A stretch of DNA of 64,000 bases from Alphaproteobacteria bacterium (lineage in GTDB: Bacteria > Pseudomonadota > Alphaproteobacteria > Paracaedibacterales > VGCI01), in NCBI GenBank assembly GCA_016870095.1, contig VGCI01000010.1:1-64000 (forward strand). The letters run 5' to 3'. A program made the translations under genes and the position numbers. How positions within the stretch are numbered: the stretch's first letter is position 1; each line of letters begins with the position of its first letter. This document shows, one piece after another, positions 37,618 through 47,574 of the stretch. The notes under the pieces were generated by a model. That model did no database searches. It was not told the origin of the DNA and saw only the letters and a program-made list of their open reading frames with translations.

Positions 37618-38286
37618 TTAGTGACATGTTTCATTTCGTGTTTGAGAATCTAACACAGCCATTTCCATCAATGCTGTCATCAACTTAGATTGTTCTTGAG
37701 GATTACGAGACTCAAGCAAGGCCTGCTTTTCCCTAACTTCAAAAGGACAAGCCACTGATAACACATTCAAGAGTTGGTCGTTAGAAGCTTTTTCCAAGCT
37801 TTCCCAATCTGCATTTAAGTCATTAGTCAAAAGATATGATTTTAGACTTTTTAATAAGCGGTCGCGATCAATAGAAAAATCAAGCTTTTCAAGTACATCT
37901 CCCGGATAAGATTCATAGGAAACCCGCGCTTGACGGCATCCATTTTCTGGAGCCAATTCTTGTAAGATGTCGAAACGACAAACCCCCTTCAATATGACTG
38001 CTAAGGTATTTTCTTCCGTTTTTCCAAATTCAACAATTTCTCCAAGACATCCAGTAGAAAATAAAGGCGCTAAGACTTGCCCATCAAACAAGGTTGAGAT
38101 GGGTTGAACCAAACCAATGTATTTGACTTCCCCTTCAATACAAGCCGCAACCATCGCTGCTTGAGCTGCATCAAAGATTGGCACAGGCAAAAGTGTACGG
38201 GGCATCAAAATCACACCTCGCAAGGGCAATAGGGGCAGGACTTCTGGAAAATTTGGCATTTGATAAATTGTATTTTGAGTCATCAT
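37618..38286 (-). CDS. LON N-terminal-domain protein
   Basis: A 222-residue protein that is only the substrate-binding N-domain of Lon (PUA-like fold): LPLLPLRGVILMPRTLLPVPIF, KYIGLVQP and GCLGEIVEF. The ATPase and protease parts are absent, as in the stand-alone family found next to Trm112-like genes in alphaproteobacteria. A role in substrate binding or protein quality control is presumed but not established. Two adjacent ATGs are possible starts. Confidence 0.87.
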   Translation of the reverse strand: MMTQNTIYQMPNFPEVLPLLPLRGVILMPRTLLPVPIFDAAQAAMVAACIEGEVKYIGLVQPISTLFDGQVLAPLFSTGCLGEIVEFGKTEENTLAVILKGVCRFDILQELAPENGCRQARVSYESYPGDVLEKLDFSIDRDRLLKSLKSYLLTNDLNADWESLEKASNDQLLNVLSVACPFEVREKQALLESRNPQEQSKLMTALMEMAVLDSQTRNETCH

Positions 38287-38455
38287 TTAAATATTTGCAG
38301 AATTATGATATAAAATTCAAGACATTTGTTCATCCCCAACAAAAGTCTGAAGAAAAAGAAAGGCAACTTGACAAGACTTTGATAGCAAAATATAAAAACA
38401 TCAAAATCTTGATTTTTCATTGAAGGGCCGTTTGTGAGCTTAGAAAGGAAATTCC

Positions 38456-39760
38456 ATGAGTACTCATTCTAAGAATAACCGCCACATTACGTTATTAGCC
38501 AGCCTGGGATCAATAATAGAATATTATGACTTTGTTGTTTATGGGATGATGGCAAGTTATTTAAGCGCTGTTTTTTTCCCTCCCCAAAATCCTGCAACGG
38601 CTGTACTTCAGACTTTTCTTATTTTTGCTGTGGGATATTTTGCACGACCCGTAGGTGGGACGGTTATTGGCGTTATTGGTGATCGATTCGGACGTCGACC
38701 TGCCTTCTTATTATCTACGACATTAATGGCCTTAAGTACCCTGATGATTGCCCTTTTACCCAGTTATGATACTTTGGGTATTTATACTGTTTTGCTTCTT
38801 GTGTTTTTTCGAATACTTCAAGGACTCTCTTTTGGAGGGGAGCTCCCAGGAGCCATGACAATTGTTGCTGAATTTTCTCCCGATCATCGTCAAGGACGCA
38901 AAACAAGTCTTGTGCTTGCAAGCACAAGCCTGGGAGCGTTACTGGCCAGTGGAGTTCTTTATCTTATTTCCGCAAACCTGAATCAAACAGAAATTTTGTC
39001 CTGGGGATGGCGCCTTCCTTTTCTGGGTGGAGGCGTTTTAGGTCTTTTGTTACTTGTTGCTCGCCATACCATCCAAGAAACTCCTGTTTTCTTGAAAAAT
39101 AAAACAGAGATTCGCAAACCACTTTTCTCACTACTCACTAACCACAAAAATTCTCTGTTAAAAGGGGCAGGACTCACCACCTTTTTGGCAGCTCTGATTA
39201 TTACAAATCTTTATTTTCCTTATTTTATACCCAAATATTTTAGCTATGCGATAAGTGAGGTTTATAAAGGAACAACGCTCAGCCTAATTTTTGTCATCTT
39301 TGTTTTGCCATTAACAGGAATTTTTACTGATTACTTTTCTAAAAAAATAAAAATTCTTCGATGGATTTGTGGAAGTTACATTGTGTTCTCTATCCCCATT
39401 TTTTCTCTTCTCCTAACAAGCAATAAAATGGCTTTAATTGCATTTTTAATGATTCAACAATTTTATATTGCTCTTTTTTCTGCAAGTTTTTTCCCAACAT
39501 TAATTCGCATTTTTTCATCTCAAGTTCGCTATACCAGTATCGCTCTATGCTACAATTTTTCATGGGCTTCCCTGGCAACCCTTCCTATGGTCTATACAGC
39601 TCTCCTCGATTTTTTTGAATCTCCTTGGGTTGTTCCAATAATATTGTCTGGCCTTGCAGGGGTATCCCTTCTCGCAACGTCAAACATAGATCAAAACGAA
39701 CAGATTAACGATACACCTATTCAAGAAATTGACTCCATAAAATATGATCTTGTTGGTTAG
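38456..39760 (+). CDS. MFS transporter of the metabolite:H+ symporter group
   Basis: A 434-residue transporter with twelve predicted helices. Family marks are SLGSIIEYYDFVVYG in helix 1, GDRFGRRPAFL in loop 2-3 and RILQGLSFGGELPGAM in helix 4, as in ProP/KgtP-type MHS carriers. It should import a small osmolyte, organic acid or amino acid with protons; the substrate is unknown. AAAGGAA precedes the ATG by about 6 bases. It is a single gene. Confidence 0.88.
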   Translation: MSTHSKNNRHITLLASLGSIIEYYDFVVYGMMASYLSAVFFPPQNPATAVLQTFLIFAVGYFARPVGGTVIGVIGDRFGRRPAFLLSTTLMALSTLMIALLPSYDTLGIYTVLLLVFFRILQGLSFGGELPGAMTIVAEFSPDHRQGRKTSLVLASTSLGALLASGVLYLISANLNQTEILSWGWRLPFLGGGVLGLLLLVARHTIQETPVFLKNKTEIRKPLFSLLTNHKNSLLKGAGLTTFLAALIITNLYFPYFIPKYFSYAISEVYKGTTLSLIFVIFVLPLTGIFTDYFSKKIKILRWICGSYIVFSIPIFSLLLTSNKMALIAFLMIQQFYIALFSASFFPTLIRIFSSQVRYTSIALCYNFSWASLATLPMVYTALLDFFESPWVVPIILSGLAGVSLLATSNIDQNEQINDTPIQEIDSIKYDLVG

Positions 39761-40246
39761 TCTTCAATCGTTTTTAGGGTTTATTTGAGGATATAATCTG
39801 CAAAAAAGAATTCCTTTAATTGGTTACCCTAATTTTTTATGTCCCGTGCGACAATAAAGTCTTCGTCCATAAGCTATAATAAATATTAGTATTAAATGTT
39901 GTTATATTGATTGTGGCGTGGATTATAGGCTCCACGTGGCCTCTAGAGATAAAATCAATATAGACCTTATTACCCTAATTTTTTGTTTTGGCATGAACAC
40001 TTACTTCTATGTATCGACATCTCAGATGTAAATGACCTCGCAAAACACCATAACGGACATTATAGGGTATACAACCATACGTCGTCATGCATGTTTGGGT
40101 ACAAGAATTCCAATGCCTATGTGTTAGAAACACTGATTATGGGCTCTGATAAAATTGCCGTACTTTTCTTTTGGCAACGACGGAGGTAAAAATATTCTGT
40201 CTTACTTTCAGGGGTTAATCCAGTTGAAAAACCAGGGATGCAACTG
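39761..40246. other. Intergenic region before the LuxR gene
   Basis: No supported gene. A stem-loop CGTGGA-TTATAGGC-TCCACG lies at about 39917-39936. A 68-codon frame at 39983-40189 lacks a ribosome site and looks random. Promoter elements for the LuxR-type gene should be in the right part, but none is distinctive. Confidence 0.3.
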
Positions 40247-41098
40247 ATGTACAATAAGGATTTATATGACGAAAAACAGGTAGCTTTAGAAGTTGATAAA
40301 CTTTGCTATCCGTTTTTACAGCCAAGGGGTTTTTCCTTCTTTCAATTTAAAAGAATTTATAAGGACGGTTCTTTCGTAATTTTGGCGAACCGCCCTGAAT
40401 ATTTTCAAGATTATTTGGAAAAAGATTTAATTGACCCACGTCATACAATTTCAATTTATATTCGTCAATCCTCAATATTTTTCTGGGATGAATCCTTATC
40501 TAGCCCTCGACTTTCGCTTATAAAAGATGAATCAGGTATTCACCATGGACTTACCATTATTAGCCGAAGAAAGAATTTTTTTGACTGCACAACTTTTGGT
40601 ATGCCTGAGCATCATCCCTGCCCATTTGCTTATTACTTCCACATCTTAAAAGAACTCCAAAAATTCTCAGAACTTTTCCCCAGTCGAGCGCGTATATTAA
40701 TAGAAAAATCATCGGAAAATTCCTTAAAATTTTATAATCCCGGCCAACCCTTCTATCGCAAAGGGTTTTTTCTTCCTAAACGCTCTGCTCGTTTCCAAAT
40801 TGGTGAGGACCCCCTGGACTATATAACAACTTATGAAGCGTTGTGTGTTCAGCTATTGCAAGATGGAAAATCATATAAAGAAATAGGCTCAATTCTCTCG
40901 ATGGCTCCCTCTACAGTTGAGACACATCTGAAGCGCTTAAAAGCAAGAACAGGACTCACCTTACAAGAACTTACTTTACAATTCTTCCAAAAAAGTAATG
41001 GCAAGCGTATTGTCAATTTAGAATCCTCCAAAAATTTCCACCCCATAACACCTCTTGACCCAAAAAAAAGAAAGCAATCAACACGCGCACTCAAGTGA
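40247..41098 (+). CDS. LuxR-family transcriptional regulator (solo)
   Basis: A 283-residue regulator. The N-terminal 170 residues look like a sensor or autoinducer-binding-type domain (FQDYLEKDLIDPRHTIS, SIFFWDES, GIHHGLTIISRR are reminiscent of LuxR ligand domains). The C-terminal HTH (about 195-255) has DGKSYKEIGSILSMAPSTVETHLKRLKARTG. No LuxI-type synthase is near, so it is a solo that may read host or foreign signals. I chose ATG 40247 because AGGG is 9 bases upstream; ATG 40238 directly abuts that site. Confidence 0.75.
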   Translation: MYNKDLYDEKQVALEVDKLCYPFLQPRGFSFFQFKRIYKDGSFVILANRPEYFQDYLEKDLIDPRHTISIYIRQSSIFFWDESLSSPRLSLIKDESGIHHGLTIISRRKNFFDCTTFGMPEHHPCPFAYYFHILKELQKFSELFPSRARILIEKSSENSLKFYNPGQPFYRKGFFLPKRSARFQIGEDPLDYITTYEALCVQLLQDGKSYKEIGSILSMAPSTVETHLKRLKARTGLTLQELTLQFFQKSNGKRIVNLESSKNFHPITPLDPKKRKQSTRALK

Positions 41099-41646
41099 TA
41101 ATCTGAAATTTTTACACTAGAAGTACTTTTAAAATGCATTCCAAACGATATCCCTATTTTTTCCCCAAATACTCATTTACACCCCTAAATATTTCAAAAA
41201 TTTCCAGCGCTACATTTTTCCTTTTAATTCCTTTCTTACGAAAGAAAAGCATATATGAGGTGTGACATACATGGCTTGAAAAATATCTACGGAAATTATC
41301 AGTAAGTAAGGTACTTAGGTAGCGTATACGTAAAAAATTTCACCAAACTCTCGAGTGAGATTTGAGGGATTTCTTTCATGAATTATGCTTATTTTTTGGG
41401 CTCACCTATAAAAAATATTAAAATTAATACCCCCCGGATATAATAATATTTTCTTCTTCCCCTTCGCTAAAATATTTATGTAATGTCATTATTCTTACAA
41501 AAACAAATTTATCAATGCTTTGTCTAATAATTTTGAAATATACCACAATTTGATTTATTAAATATTCCTGTGTATAAAGAGATTAAGTATAAATTAAGCA
41601 TGTGAATATACATTCACATTTTAAATGAATATGGGAAAAATTTTAT
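41099..41646. other. Intergenic region
   Basis: About 550 AT-rich bases without a supported gene. It includes the promoter region of the TraB/GumN-like gene and low-complexity A/T. I see no clear repeat or RNA structure. Confidence 0.3.
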
Positions 41647-42750
41647 ATGATTATAAAAACGCTTTTTGTAGTTTTGTCGCTTCTATTGGGAACGATAAGC
41701 CAGGCTGCTGATAACTCATCGCAAGAAGCACAGCAAAATGAATTTACCTATTATGAACTTTATCGGGCAAAACGAGAAAGTCGAACCGTCTATATTCATG
41801 GCACTATGCATACACGATCTCTCGAGAATAATCCCCCCATTCTCAATAGAGCTATTCAGAATGCAAAAGCCATATTCATTGAAAATTTTAGTGATGATAA
41901 GGAAAGTTCAGATGATACTGAGGGTGTCGAAAGTTCAGGTGACATCCATGATTCTCTAAAAGCGAAACTATTGCGCAAAGATGATGAACCTGATTGGTTA
42001 AATTTATTTAAGACCCACCCTTTTTTAGATGGATCTAGAACTACAAATCTTTACATTTATTTGAAAGATACGTGTGCAGAAAATATAAGCATAATGACCC
42101 ACGGATTATCTTTTGATGAATTTCTAAAAAGCACCAGTGCTTTTGGAATTTTTACATTAATTTGTACTGCATTAAACCAGGAAACGAGCAATCCAAATTT
42201 AAGTTATGATCGTAGGCTTTTTGATATGTTTAGAACCACGAACAAGCCTACTGAATTTTTAGAAACAATGTCTGAGATTCAAGAGACTCATCTCGATGGT
42301 CTATATCCAGATAGCATAACCCAAATTCTTGAAAAAAGTAGTCAGGATACCTTAAGCTTTTTAAATTTTATCTGTGAAGTCATATCAGGAATGGAGCAAG
42401 AGCTCAAACAGCATACAACTCTTTACAAATCGGGAAGAGGAATTATATTAAGAAGATTGTTACCAAATTCTTCGCCATTTATAGATGCGAGAACATCTTT
42501 ATGGTTTACAAAATATTTTGGAATCCATCCTCAGCCTATTATTGATGAAAGTCTTTTCTGCATGGGATTGGGTCACCTTCATCCTCACATTAATGAGAGT
42601 TATGGTATTCTGACTCCCGGGTTTTTATGTAGACTTGAAGATGGAGGTTGGAGGTTAGAAAATCTAAGTTTGAATGGAGCTTGGATTCCTTGGTCTACCA
42701 AAAGCTATTTAGATAAATTACGTCAGAATGAAGAAATGCAGAAAACATAA
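41647..42750 (+). CDS. Secreted TraB/GumN-family protein
   Basis: A 367-residue protein with a signal peptide (cleaved near SQAAD). It has the two family landmarks: VYIHGTMH near the start (compare the GTxH motif) and CMGLGHLH near the end (compare GxxHL). A conserved-type Glu lies in IFIENF. Family members are proposed metal-dependent peptidases or pheromone-inactivating proteins. The acidic insertion after IENFSDD (about 80-115) is unusual. Function here is uncertain; periplasmic or exported location is likely. Confidence 0.65.
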   Translation: MIIKTLFVVLSLLLGTISQAADNSSQEAQQNEFTYYELYRAKRESRTVYIHGTMHTRSLENNPPILNRAIQNAKAIFIENFSDDKESSDDTEGVESSGDIHDSLKAKLLRKDDEPDWLNLFKTHPFLDGSRTTNLYIYLKDTCAENISIMTHGLSFDEFLKSTSAFGIFTLICTALNQETSNPNLSYDRRLFDMFRTTNKPTEFLETMSEIQETHLDGLYPDSITQILEKSSQDTLSFLNFICEVISGMEQELKQHTTLYKSGRGIILRRLLPNSSPFIDARTSLWFTKYFGIHPQPIIDESLFCMGLGHLHPHINESYGILTPGFLCRLEDGGWRLENLSLNGAWIPWSTKSYLDKLRQNEEMQKT

Positions 42751-43563
42751 AATGGAAATGCCAAAATGTAAGAAATAAATAAGAAGATAAAAATCGCTAA
42801 TGCCTCAGAGTCAACTCCATGAAGATAAGTTCTCATCCCAATAATTTTCCTTGATTAAACTTGTTTAGGCATAATGCCATATCAAGGATTCTTAATAGTG
42901 AAGAAACGTCCCTCAATTAATTTACGTTAGAGTTCTTTATTATGCCTTATCAAGATTCTCCAAAAGAAAAAGTTGGAAAGCAGCACTATGAATTGGAAGC
43001 AGAAATTTTATTGTACCTGCGCAAAAAAAACGACCAGAAAAGCACATTTGGATGAAGGAGAGTTATAGACAAATTCTATTAGATGCAGCAGAAAAAAATC
43101 CTATAGAAGCCCTTGCAAGATGGCAAAAAGTGTCCGCTGATTATAGCTTTATGTCATGATCAGATGCTCTTTTGGGCCCTCAGCAGCGAAATATAAATGA
43201 AGTTGTCAGTACAGCAGATCGAATTCAATAGCACGCCTCTGGACCCAACATTTGAAGACATTCTCAAAGCTTATCAACATGGAACAAAAAGAATCCCAAG
43301 GAGAAGTGGCTGTGGAAGTTCATCTCCTTGAATGAAAAGTATTTCAGAACATCCGGGACTGCCCTTGAGAGAAACAAAATAGATAAGAAACTAAGCCGTA
43401 TTGTTGAAATTTATAAAGGGGATGAAAAATTTAAGTAATAGGGAGTAGCTTCTCAAAGCGATGCTGCAATCCAAATACTTAAGGAAAAAATTCAAATGTG
43501 GAAGTGCCAACTCTCAAGCGGTATGAGCTTAAACTTGTGACTAATCATAAAGATTATTAGACT
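42751..43563 (+). pseudogene. Decayed coding region, unidentified
   Basis: About 800 bases with coding-like pieces that switch frame. MPYQDSPKEKVGKQHYELEAEILL (from 42942) runs into a different frame reading RPEKHIWMKESYRQILLDAAEKNP, then stops. Another piece near 43340 reads WKFISLNEKYF and ERNKIDKKLSRIVEIYKGDEKF. The fragments look like the remains of one or two genes broken by frameshifts and stops. I cannot name the family. Confidence 0.45.
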
Positions 43564-44370
43564 CTATTGACTCTTTGGCGAAGCTGCTGATCCTGCTAAA
43601 ATCCCCCCATCAATCGTAATGTCAGTTCCAGTTACATAACCTGATTCATCACTGGCTAAATACAAAACAGCGTATGCAACATCTTTAGGATCGCCCATTC
43701 TTTTAAGAGGAATGCCTTCAGCTAAGTCCGAAATCGCTCTTTGACGGCCTTCGCCATGTTCTCCCAATATATCGTTCCATAGTGGCGTTAAGATAGCTGC
43801 TGGTAGAACGGCATTACAACGAATATTATACCTCTTTTGAGCACAATAGAGAGCAACGGTTTTTGTGTGATTGCGGATAGCTGCCTTACTTGAAGCATAG
43901 GCTGCGGCACTTGGAATCCCAACGACCCCTGAGCGGGATGACATATTAATGATGGAGCCCCCTCCCCCTTTCATAAGGGCAATACCATATTTACAACCTA
44001 AAAAGGTCCCATTAAGATTGACTGCATGAATATGATGCCAGCTTTCTAAACTTGAATTTTCAGGGTCTAAAGGACCTAAATGAGTAGCTGATCCCATGAT
44101 GCCAGCATTGTTAACGAGTATATCCAGCTTACCAAATTGTGACTTTACAAACTGCGTTATTGCCTGCCACTCCTCTTCACGAGATACATCTAACGGGTAA
44201 AAACAAGCAGAGGGCCCAAGATCTTTAGCAACCTTTTCACCTTCTCGCTTAAGGATATCTGTAATAATTACGATAGCTCCTTCTTGAACAAGCAATTCAC
44301 AAATGGTTTTTCCAATTCCTTGAGCTGCACCTGTGACGAGAGCTATCTTTCCTTTGACTCGGTCTACCAT
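43564..44370 (-). CDS. Short-chain dehydrogenase/reductase
   Basis: A 268-residue classical SDR. The NAD(P) motif is TGAAQGIG at the N-terminus, with Asp in ITDILKREG (favouring NAD), NNAGIMG, catalytic Ser in INMSSRSG, and the YxxxK pair in AAYASSKAAI. The C-terminus VTGTDITIDGG is typical. It oxidises or reduces an alcohol or carbonyl; the substrate is not predictable. GAGGGTG lies before the ATG. Confidence 0.88.
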   Translation of the reverse strand: MVDRVKGKIALVTGAAQGIGKTICELLVQEGAIVIITDILKREGEKVAKDLGPSACFYPLDVSREEEWQAITQFVKSQFGKLDILVNNAGIMGSATHLGPLDPENSSLESWHHIHAVNLNGTFLGCKYGIALMKGGGGSIINMSSRSGVVGIPSAAAYASSKAAIRNHTKTVALYCAQKRYNIRCNAVLPAAILTPLWNDILGEHGEGRQRAISDLAEGIPLKRMGDPKDVAYAVLYLASDESGYVTGTDITIDGGILAGSAASPKSQ

Positions 44371-44496
44371 TTGTCACCCTCGATTTCTAATTAAGTTATT
44401 AAACATACTGAGAGACTTTTTAGAAAGCTGCCAAGAGTTATAAACACCCTCCAATTGCCCTCTCTTTTTGTGATCAATCCTAGCACCTCCTTTATA

Positions 44497-46113
44497 TCAT
44501 TTGCCCTGCTTAACATCTCTACCCTTAGAAAATCCTTGCAATACTATCGGAAGTTGCTGAATGATATCTGACGCCATTAGAAACCCTGCACCCGATGTTC
44601 CACTGTACAAATCAACTGCACAACCAGCTAAATACATAGCCACAACGGCAGCTTCAGATGGGGATAATCCTTGAGCTAAAAGACCAGCGCAGATACCAGC
44701 CAAAACATCCCCACTTCCTGCTGTGGCTGCAGCGGAATTTCCAGTTGGGTTTAAAAATAGCTTGCCATCAGGACAACCGATAATACTGGGAAAGCCTTTT
44801 AGAAGGATCACACAATTCCAAGCTTTCGATTTTTCTTGCAGCAGTGTCAAACGATTTTCTGAGGTTAAGGGGATAGTTTTTAAGAGTCGTTGAAACTCTC
44901 CCTCATGAGGGGTCAAAATCCACTTTCCATGTGCATGTGTTCGAATAAAATCTTCGCCCATTTCGGCCAAAATATAAAGTCCATCCGCATCAATAACCGT
45001 TGGTTTATTGGCACATTCTATAAATAATTGCTCGATTAATCTTCCAGTTTCTTTTGATCTTCCCAATCCACAGCCAATTAAAGTGGCTTTACATTTTCGG
45101 CTTCTTTCTAAAATTTCTGATAATGACTCAACTCCAAGGGTTCCTGTATCCGTTTGCTGTAATCCTAAAGTAATCGCTTCAGGGCAATAATTTTGGACAA
45201 TCGGTTGCGCAGACGGCACCGTTGTACATATAACGCCACCGACACCTGCTCGAGAAGCTGCCTGCACCGAAAGAGCCGCCGCACCGGCATAATCACGCGA
45301 TCCGACAACTGCCAGGAGATAGCCAATCTGATATTTATGGGTGACACGATACCGTTTTGGTAACCACGCTTGAATCAGAGCATGATGAGCAATAGTGACA
45401 CAATAACTCTCGTTCGCAATACCTCTCAAAGCAGAATGCGGAATGCCAATATCAACTACTTTATAATGTCCTGTATAATCAGGGCCATCATTCAGTAACA
45501 AGCCAATTTTTGCTACAGCAAGAGTTAGGGTAAGATCAGCATTAACTGCAATACTTTCAACCCTACCCGTGGTTGCATCTAAGCCGCTGGGAATGTCTAC
45601 GGATATCACCGGTACATGTTGTTGATTTAACCATGTAATTATCTCCTCAAAAAAGGGACTTAAGGCTCCTTTAAAACCGGTCCCCAAAAGAGCATCAATA
45701 AAAAAATCTGCATCAGCAATAGATACAAAATCTTCTGAACATTGAAGATGTTGTATCTTTCCTTTGTTTCCTTTGGCAATTATTTGTTGCGTTGTGTGTA
45801 AATTATGTTGTGCATCGGCACTTAAATTCTTTGACTCCGTTAAGATATAAACTGTAACTTCGGTACCGCTTAAAAGCAGAAAACGTGCTATAGCCAAACC
45901 ATCTCCACCATTATTACCTTGCCCACAAAAGATACCAACGCGTTTATCGGATAAATGTCCAAAGCGATCTGCTATCATTTGGGAAACGGCTTTTCCCGCT
46001 GATTCCATTAAAGTTAAAGAAGATATACCAAGCTGATCGATTACCCAACGGTCAACCCTTTGCATTGCATCACCGCTAAGTGCGATATCTCGGATAATTT
46101 CTGAGTTAGGCAA
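44497..46113 (-). CDS. nnr: Bifunctional NAD(P)H-hydrate epimerase/dehydratase
   Basis: A 538-residue fusion that repairs damaged NADH and NADPH. The N-terminal YjeF epimerase domain (about 1-220) has GQGNNGGDGLAIAR, GTGFKG and VSVDIPSGLDA. The C-terminal ADP-dependent dehydratase (about 230-530) has LTPHEGEFQRL and GNSAAATAGSGDVLAG. The start appears to be TTG at 46113 with AAGG 8 bases before; a later ATG (MQRVDRW) is possible. It diverges from the beta-CASP gene. Confidence 0.92.
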   Translation of the reverse strand: MPNSEIIRDIALSGDAMQRVDRWVIDQLGISSLTLMESAGKAVSQMIADRFGHLSDKRVGIFCGQGNNGGDGLAIARFLLLSGTEVTVYILTESKNLSADAQHNLHTTQQIIAKGNKGKIQHLQCSEDFVSIADADFFIDALLGTGFKGALSPFFEEIITWLNQQHVPVISVDIPSGLDATTGRVESIAVNADLTLTLAVAKIGLLLNDGPDYTGHYKVVDIGIPHSALRGIANESYCVTIAHHALIQAWLPKRYRVTHKYQIGYLLAVVGSRDYAGAAALSVQAASRAGVGGVICTTVPSAQPIVQNYCPEAITLGLQQTDTGTLGVESLSEILERSRKCKATLIGCGLGRSKETGRLIEQLFIECANKPTVIDADGLYILAEMGEDFIRTHAHGKWILTPHEGEFQRLLKTIPLTSENRLTLLQEKSKAWNCVILLKGFPSIIGCPDGKLFLNPTGNSAAATAGSGDVLAGICAGLLAQGLSPSEAAVVAMYLAGCAVDLYSGTSGAGFLMASDIIQQLPIVLQGFSKGRDVKQGK

Positions 46114-46218
46114 GATAAAACCTTAATCCTCTTTATTCAATTTTTCTTTATCGCTTCCTTAACAACTCTAATTTATGATTTACTCTAATAAAAGAGAATT
46201 TTTTATGAGAAGAATTTG

Positions 46219-47574
46219 ATGAAATTAACATTTTTTGGAGGTGTGGGAACTGTTACGGGTTCAAAATATTTACTGGAAACAGGCAGCAAAAGAGTTTTGG
46301 TCGATTGTGGACTTTTTCAAGGTAAAAAAGAACTCAGACTTCAAAATTGGGCTGCCCTACCGATTGATCCGAAAACCATCGATACAGTTCTTATAACTCA
46401 CGCTCATATCGATCATACTGGGTATATCCCTCTCTTAGTTAAAAATGGATTTAAGGGCCGCATTTATGCGACAGAAGCAACAATAGAATTATGTAAGATT
46501 TTATTGCCCGACAGTGGTTATCTTCAAGAAGAAGATGCCAGGCGAGCGAATAAATATGGCTACACAAAACATGCTCCTGCTTTACCCCTTTATACAAAAG
46601 AGGAAGCTATTCGATCTTTGGATTATTTTGTCCCTGTTAGTTTTGAAAAGCCTGTACAAATTTTCAAGGATTTTCAAGCAAGTTGGCATCGGGCAGGCCA
46701 TATTTTGGGGGCTTCCTTTATACACTGCAGGAGCGAAGAGACGCGTATTCTTTTTTCGGGAGATATCGGACGACTCCAAGACCCCATTATGAAACCACCT
46801 GTTCCAATCGAGGCGACTGATTACTTAGTGATAGAATCAACCTATGGAGATAGGCTGCATGAAGTGAGTAACCCTATGGAGAAAATAGCGCGGGTTATAA
46901 ATCGTACCGTCAAACGCGGCGGAACAATTCTAATACCGGCGTTTGCCGTAGGTCGTGCCCAAGCGCTCCTTTATTATATATCTAAAATCAAGGAAGCCAA
47001 CCTTATCCCAGATCTTCCCATTTATTTAGATAGTCCCATGGCCATTGATGCGACAAAAATTATGCATAGTCATCCTCGTGACCATCATCTTTCTAAAGAG
47101 GAATGCAGGCTAACATGTCAAGTCGCAAAGTATGTTAATACAGCTGAAGAATCTAAATGGCTCGATTCGCAAGCTTTCCCAAAAGTTATTATTTCCGCAA
47201 GCGGTATGGCCACAGGTGGGCGTGTTCTCCATCATCTTAAAGTGTTTGCTCCAGATCAGCGAAATACCATCCTACTTTCCGGGTATCAAGCTGCGGAAAC
47301 ACGGGGCGCTTCTATCCTTGAAGGCAAACCAGAAGTCAAAATCCATGGTGAATGGGTGCCTATACGTGCGGAAGTTGCCAATATCAGCGAACTTTCTGCT
47401 CACGCAGATTACGAAGAAATTCTAACATGGATGAAAGGATTTCAACATTCACCTCGGAAAGTTTTTATCACCCATGGGGAACCTAACGCCTCCCTCAGCT
47501 TGAAAAAGCACATTGAAGACCGGTTTGGGTGGCCATGTTCAATCCCCAAATACTTAACCGTTGAAAGCTTATAA
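46219..47574 (+). CDS. Metallo-beta-lactamase/beta-CASP RNA-processing-type hydrolase
   Basis: A 451-residue zinc hydrolase. The metallo-beta-lactamase core has THAHIDHTGY, later HxAGHILGAS, and FSGDIGR. A beta-CASP insertion and RMMBL-like C-terminus follow (PKVIISASGMATGGRVLHHL, FITHGEP). Proteins of this layout are exo/endoribonucleases of the CPSF-73 type. ATG 46219 follows a TTG at 46216. Its stop overlaps the start of the phosphorylase gene by one base, so both belong to one operon; this suggests RNA turnover feeding nucleotide salvage. Confidence 0.88.
   Translation: MKLTFFGGVGTVTGSKYLLETGSKRVLVDCGLFQGKKELRLQNWAALPIDPKTIDTVLITHAHIDHTGYIPLLVKNGFKGRIYATEATIELCKILLPDSGYLQEEDARRANKYGYTKHAPALPLYTKEEAIRSLDYFVPVSFEKPVQIFKDFQASWHRAGHILGASFIHCRSEETRILFSGDIGRLQDPIMKPPVPIEATDYLVIESTYGDRLHEVSNPMEKIARVINRTVKRGGTILIPAFAVGRAQALLYYISKIKEANLIPDLPIYLDSPMAIDATKIMHSHPRDHHLSKEECRLTCQVAKYVNTAEESKWLDSQAFPKVIISASGMATGGRVLHHLKVFAPDQRNTILLSGYQAAETRGASILEGKPEVKIHGEWVPIRAEVANISELSAHADYEEILTWMKGFQHSPRKVFITHGEPNASLSLKKHIEDRFGWPCSIPKYLTVESL

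Noticed and set aside
39983-40189. 68-codon open frame
   Set aside because: No ribosome binding site, no recognisable composition or motif, and it lies in an otherwise gene-free gap.
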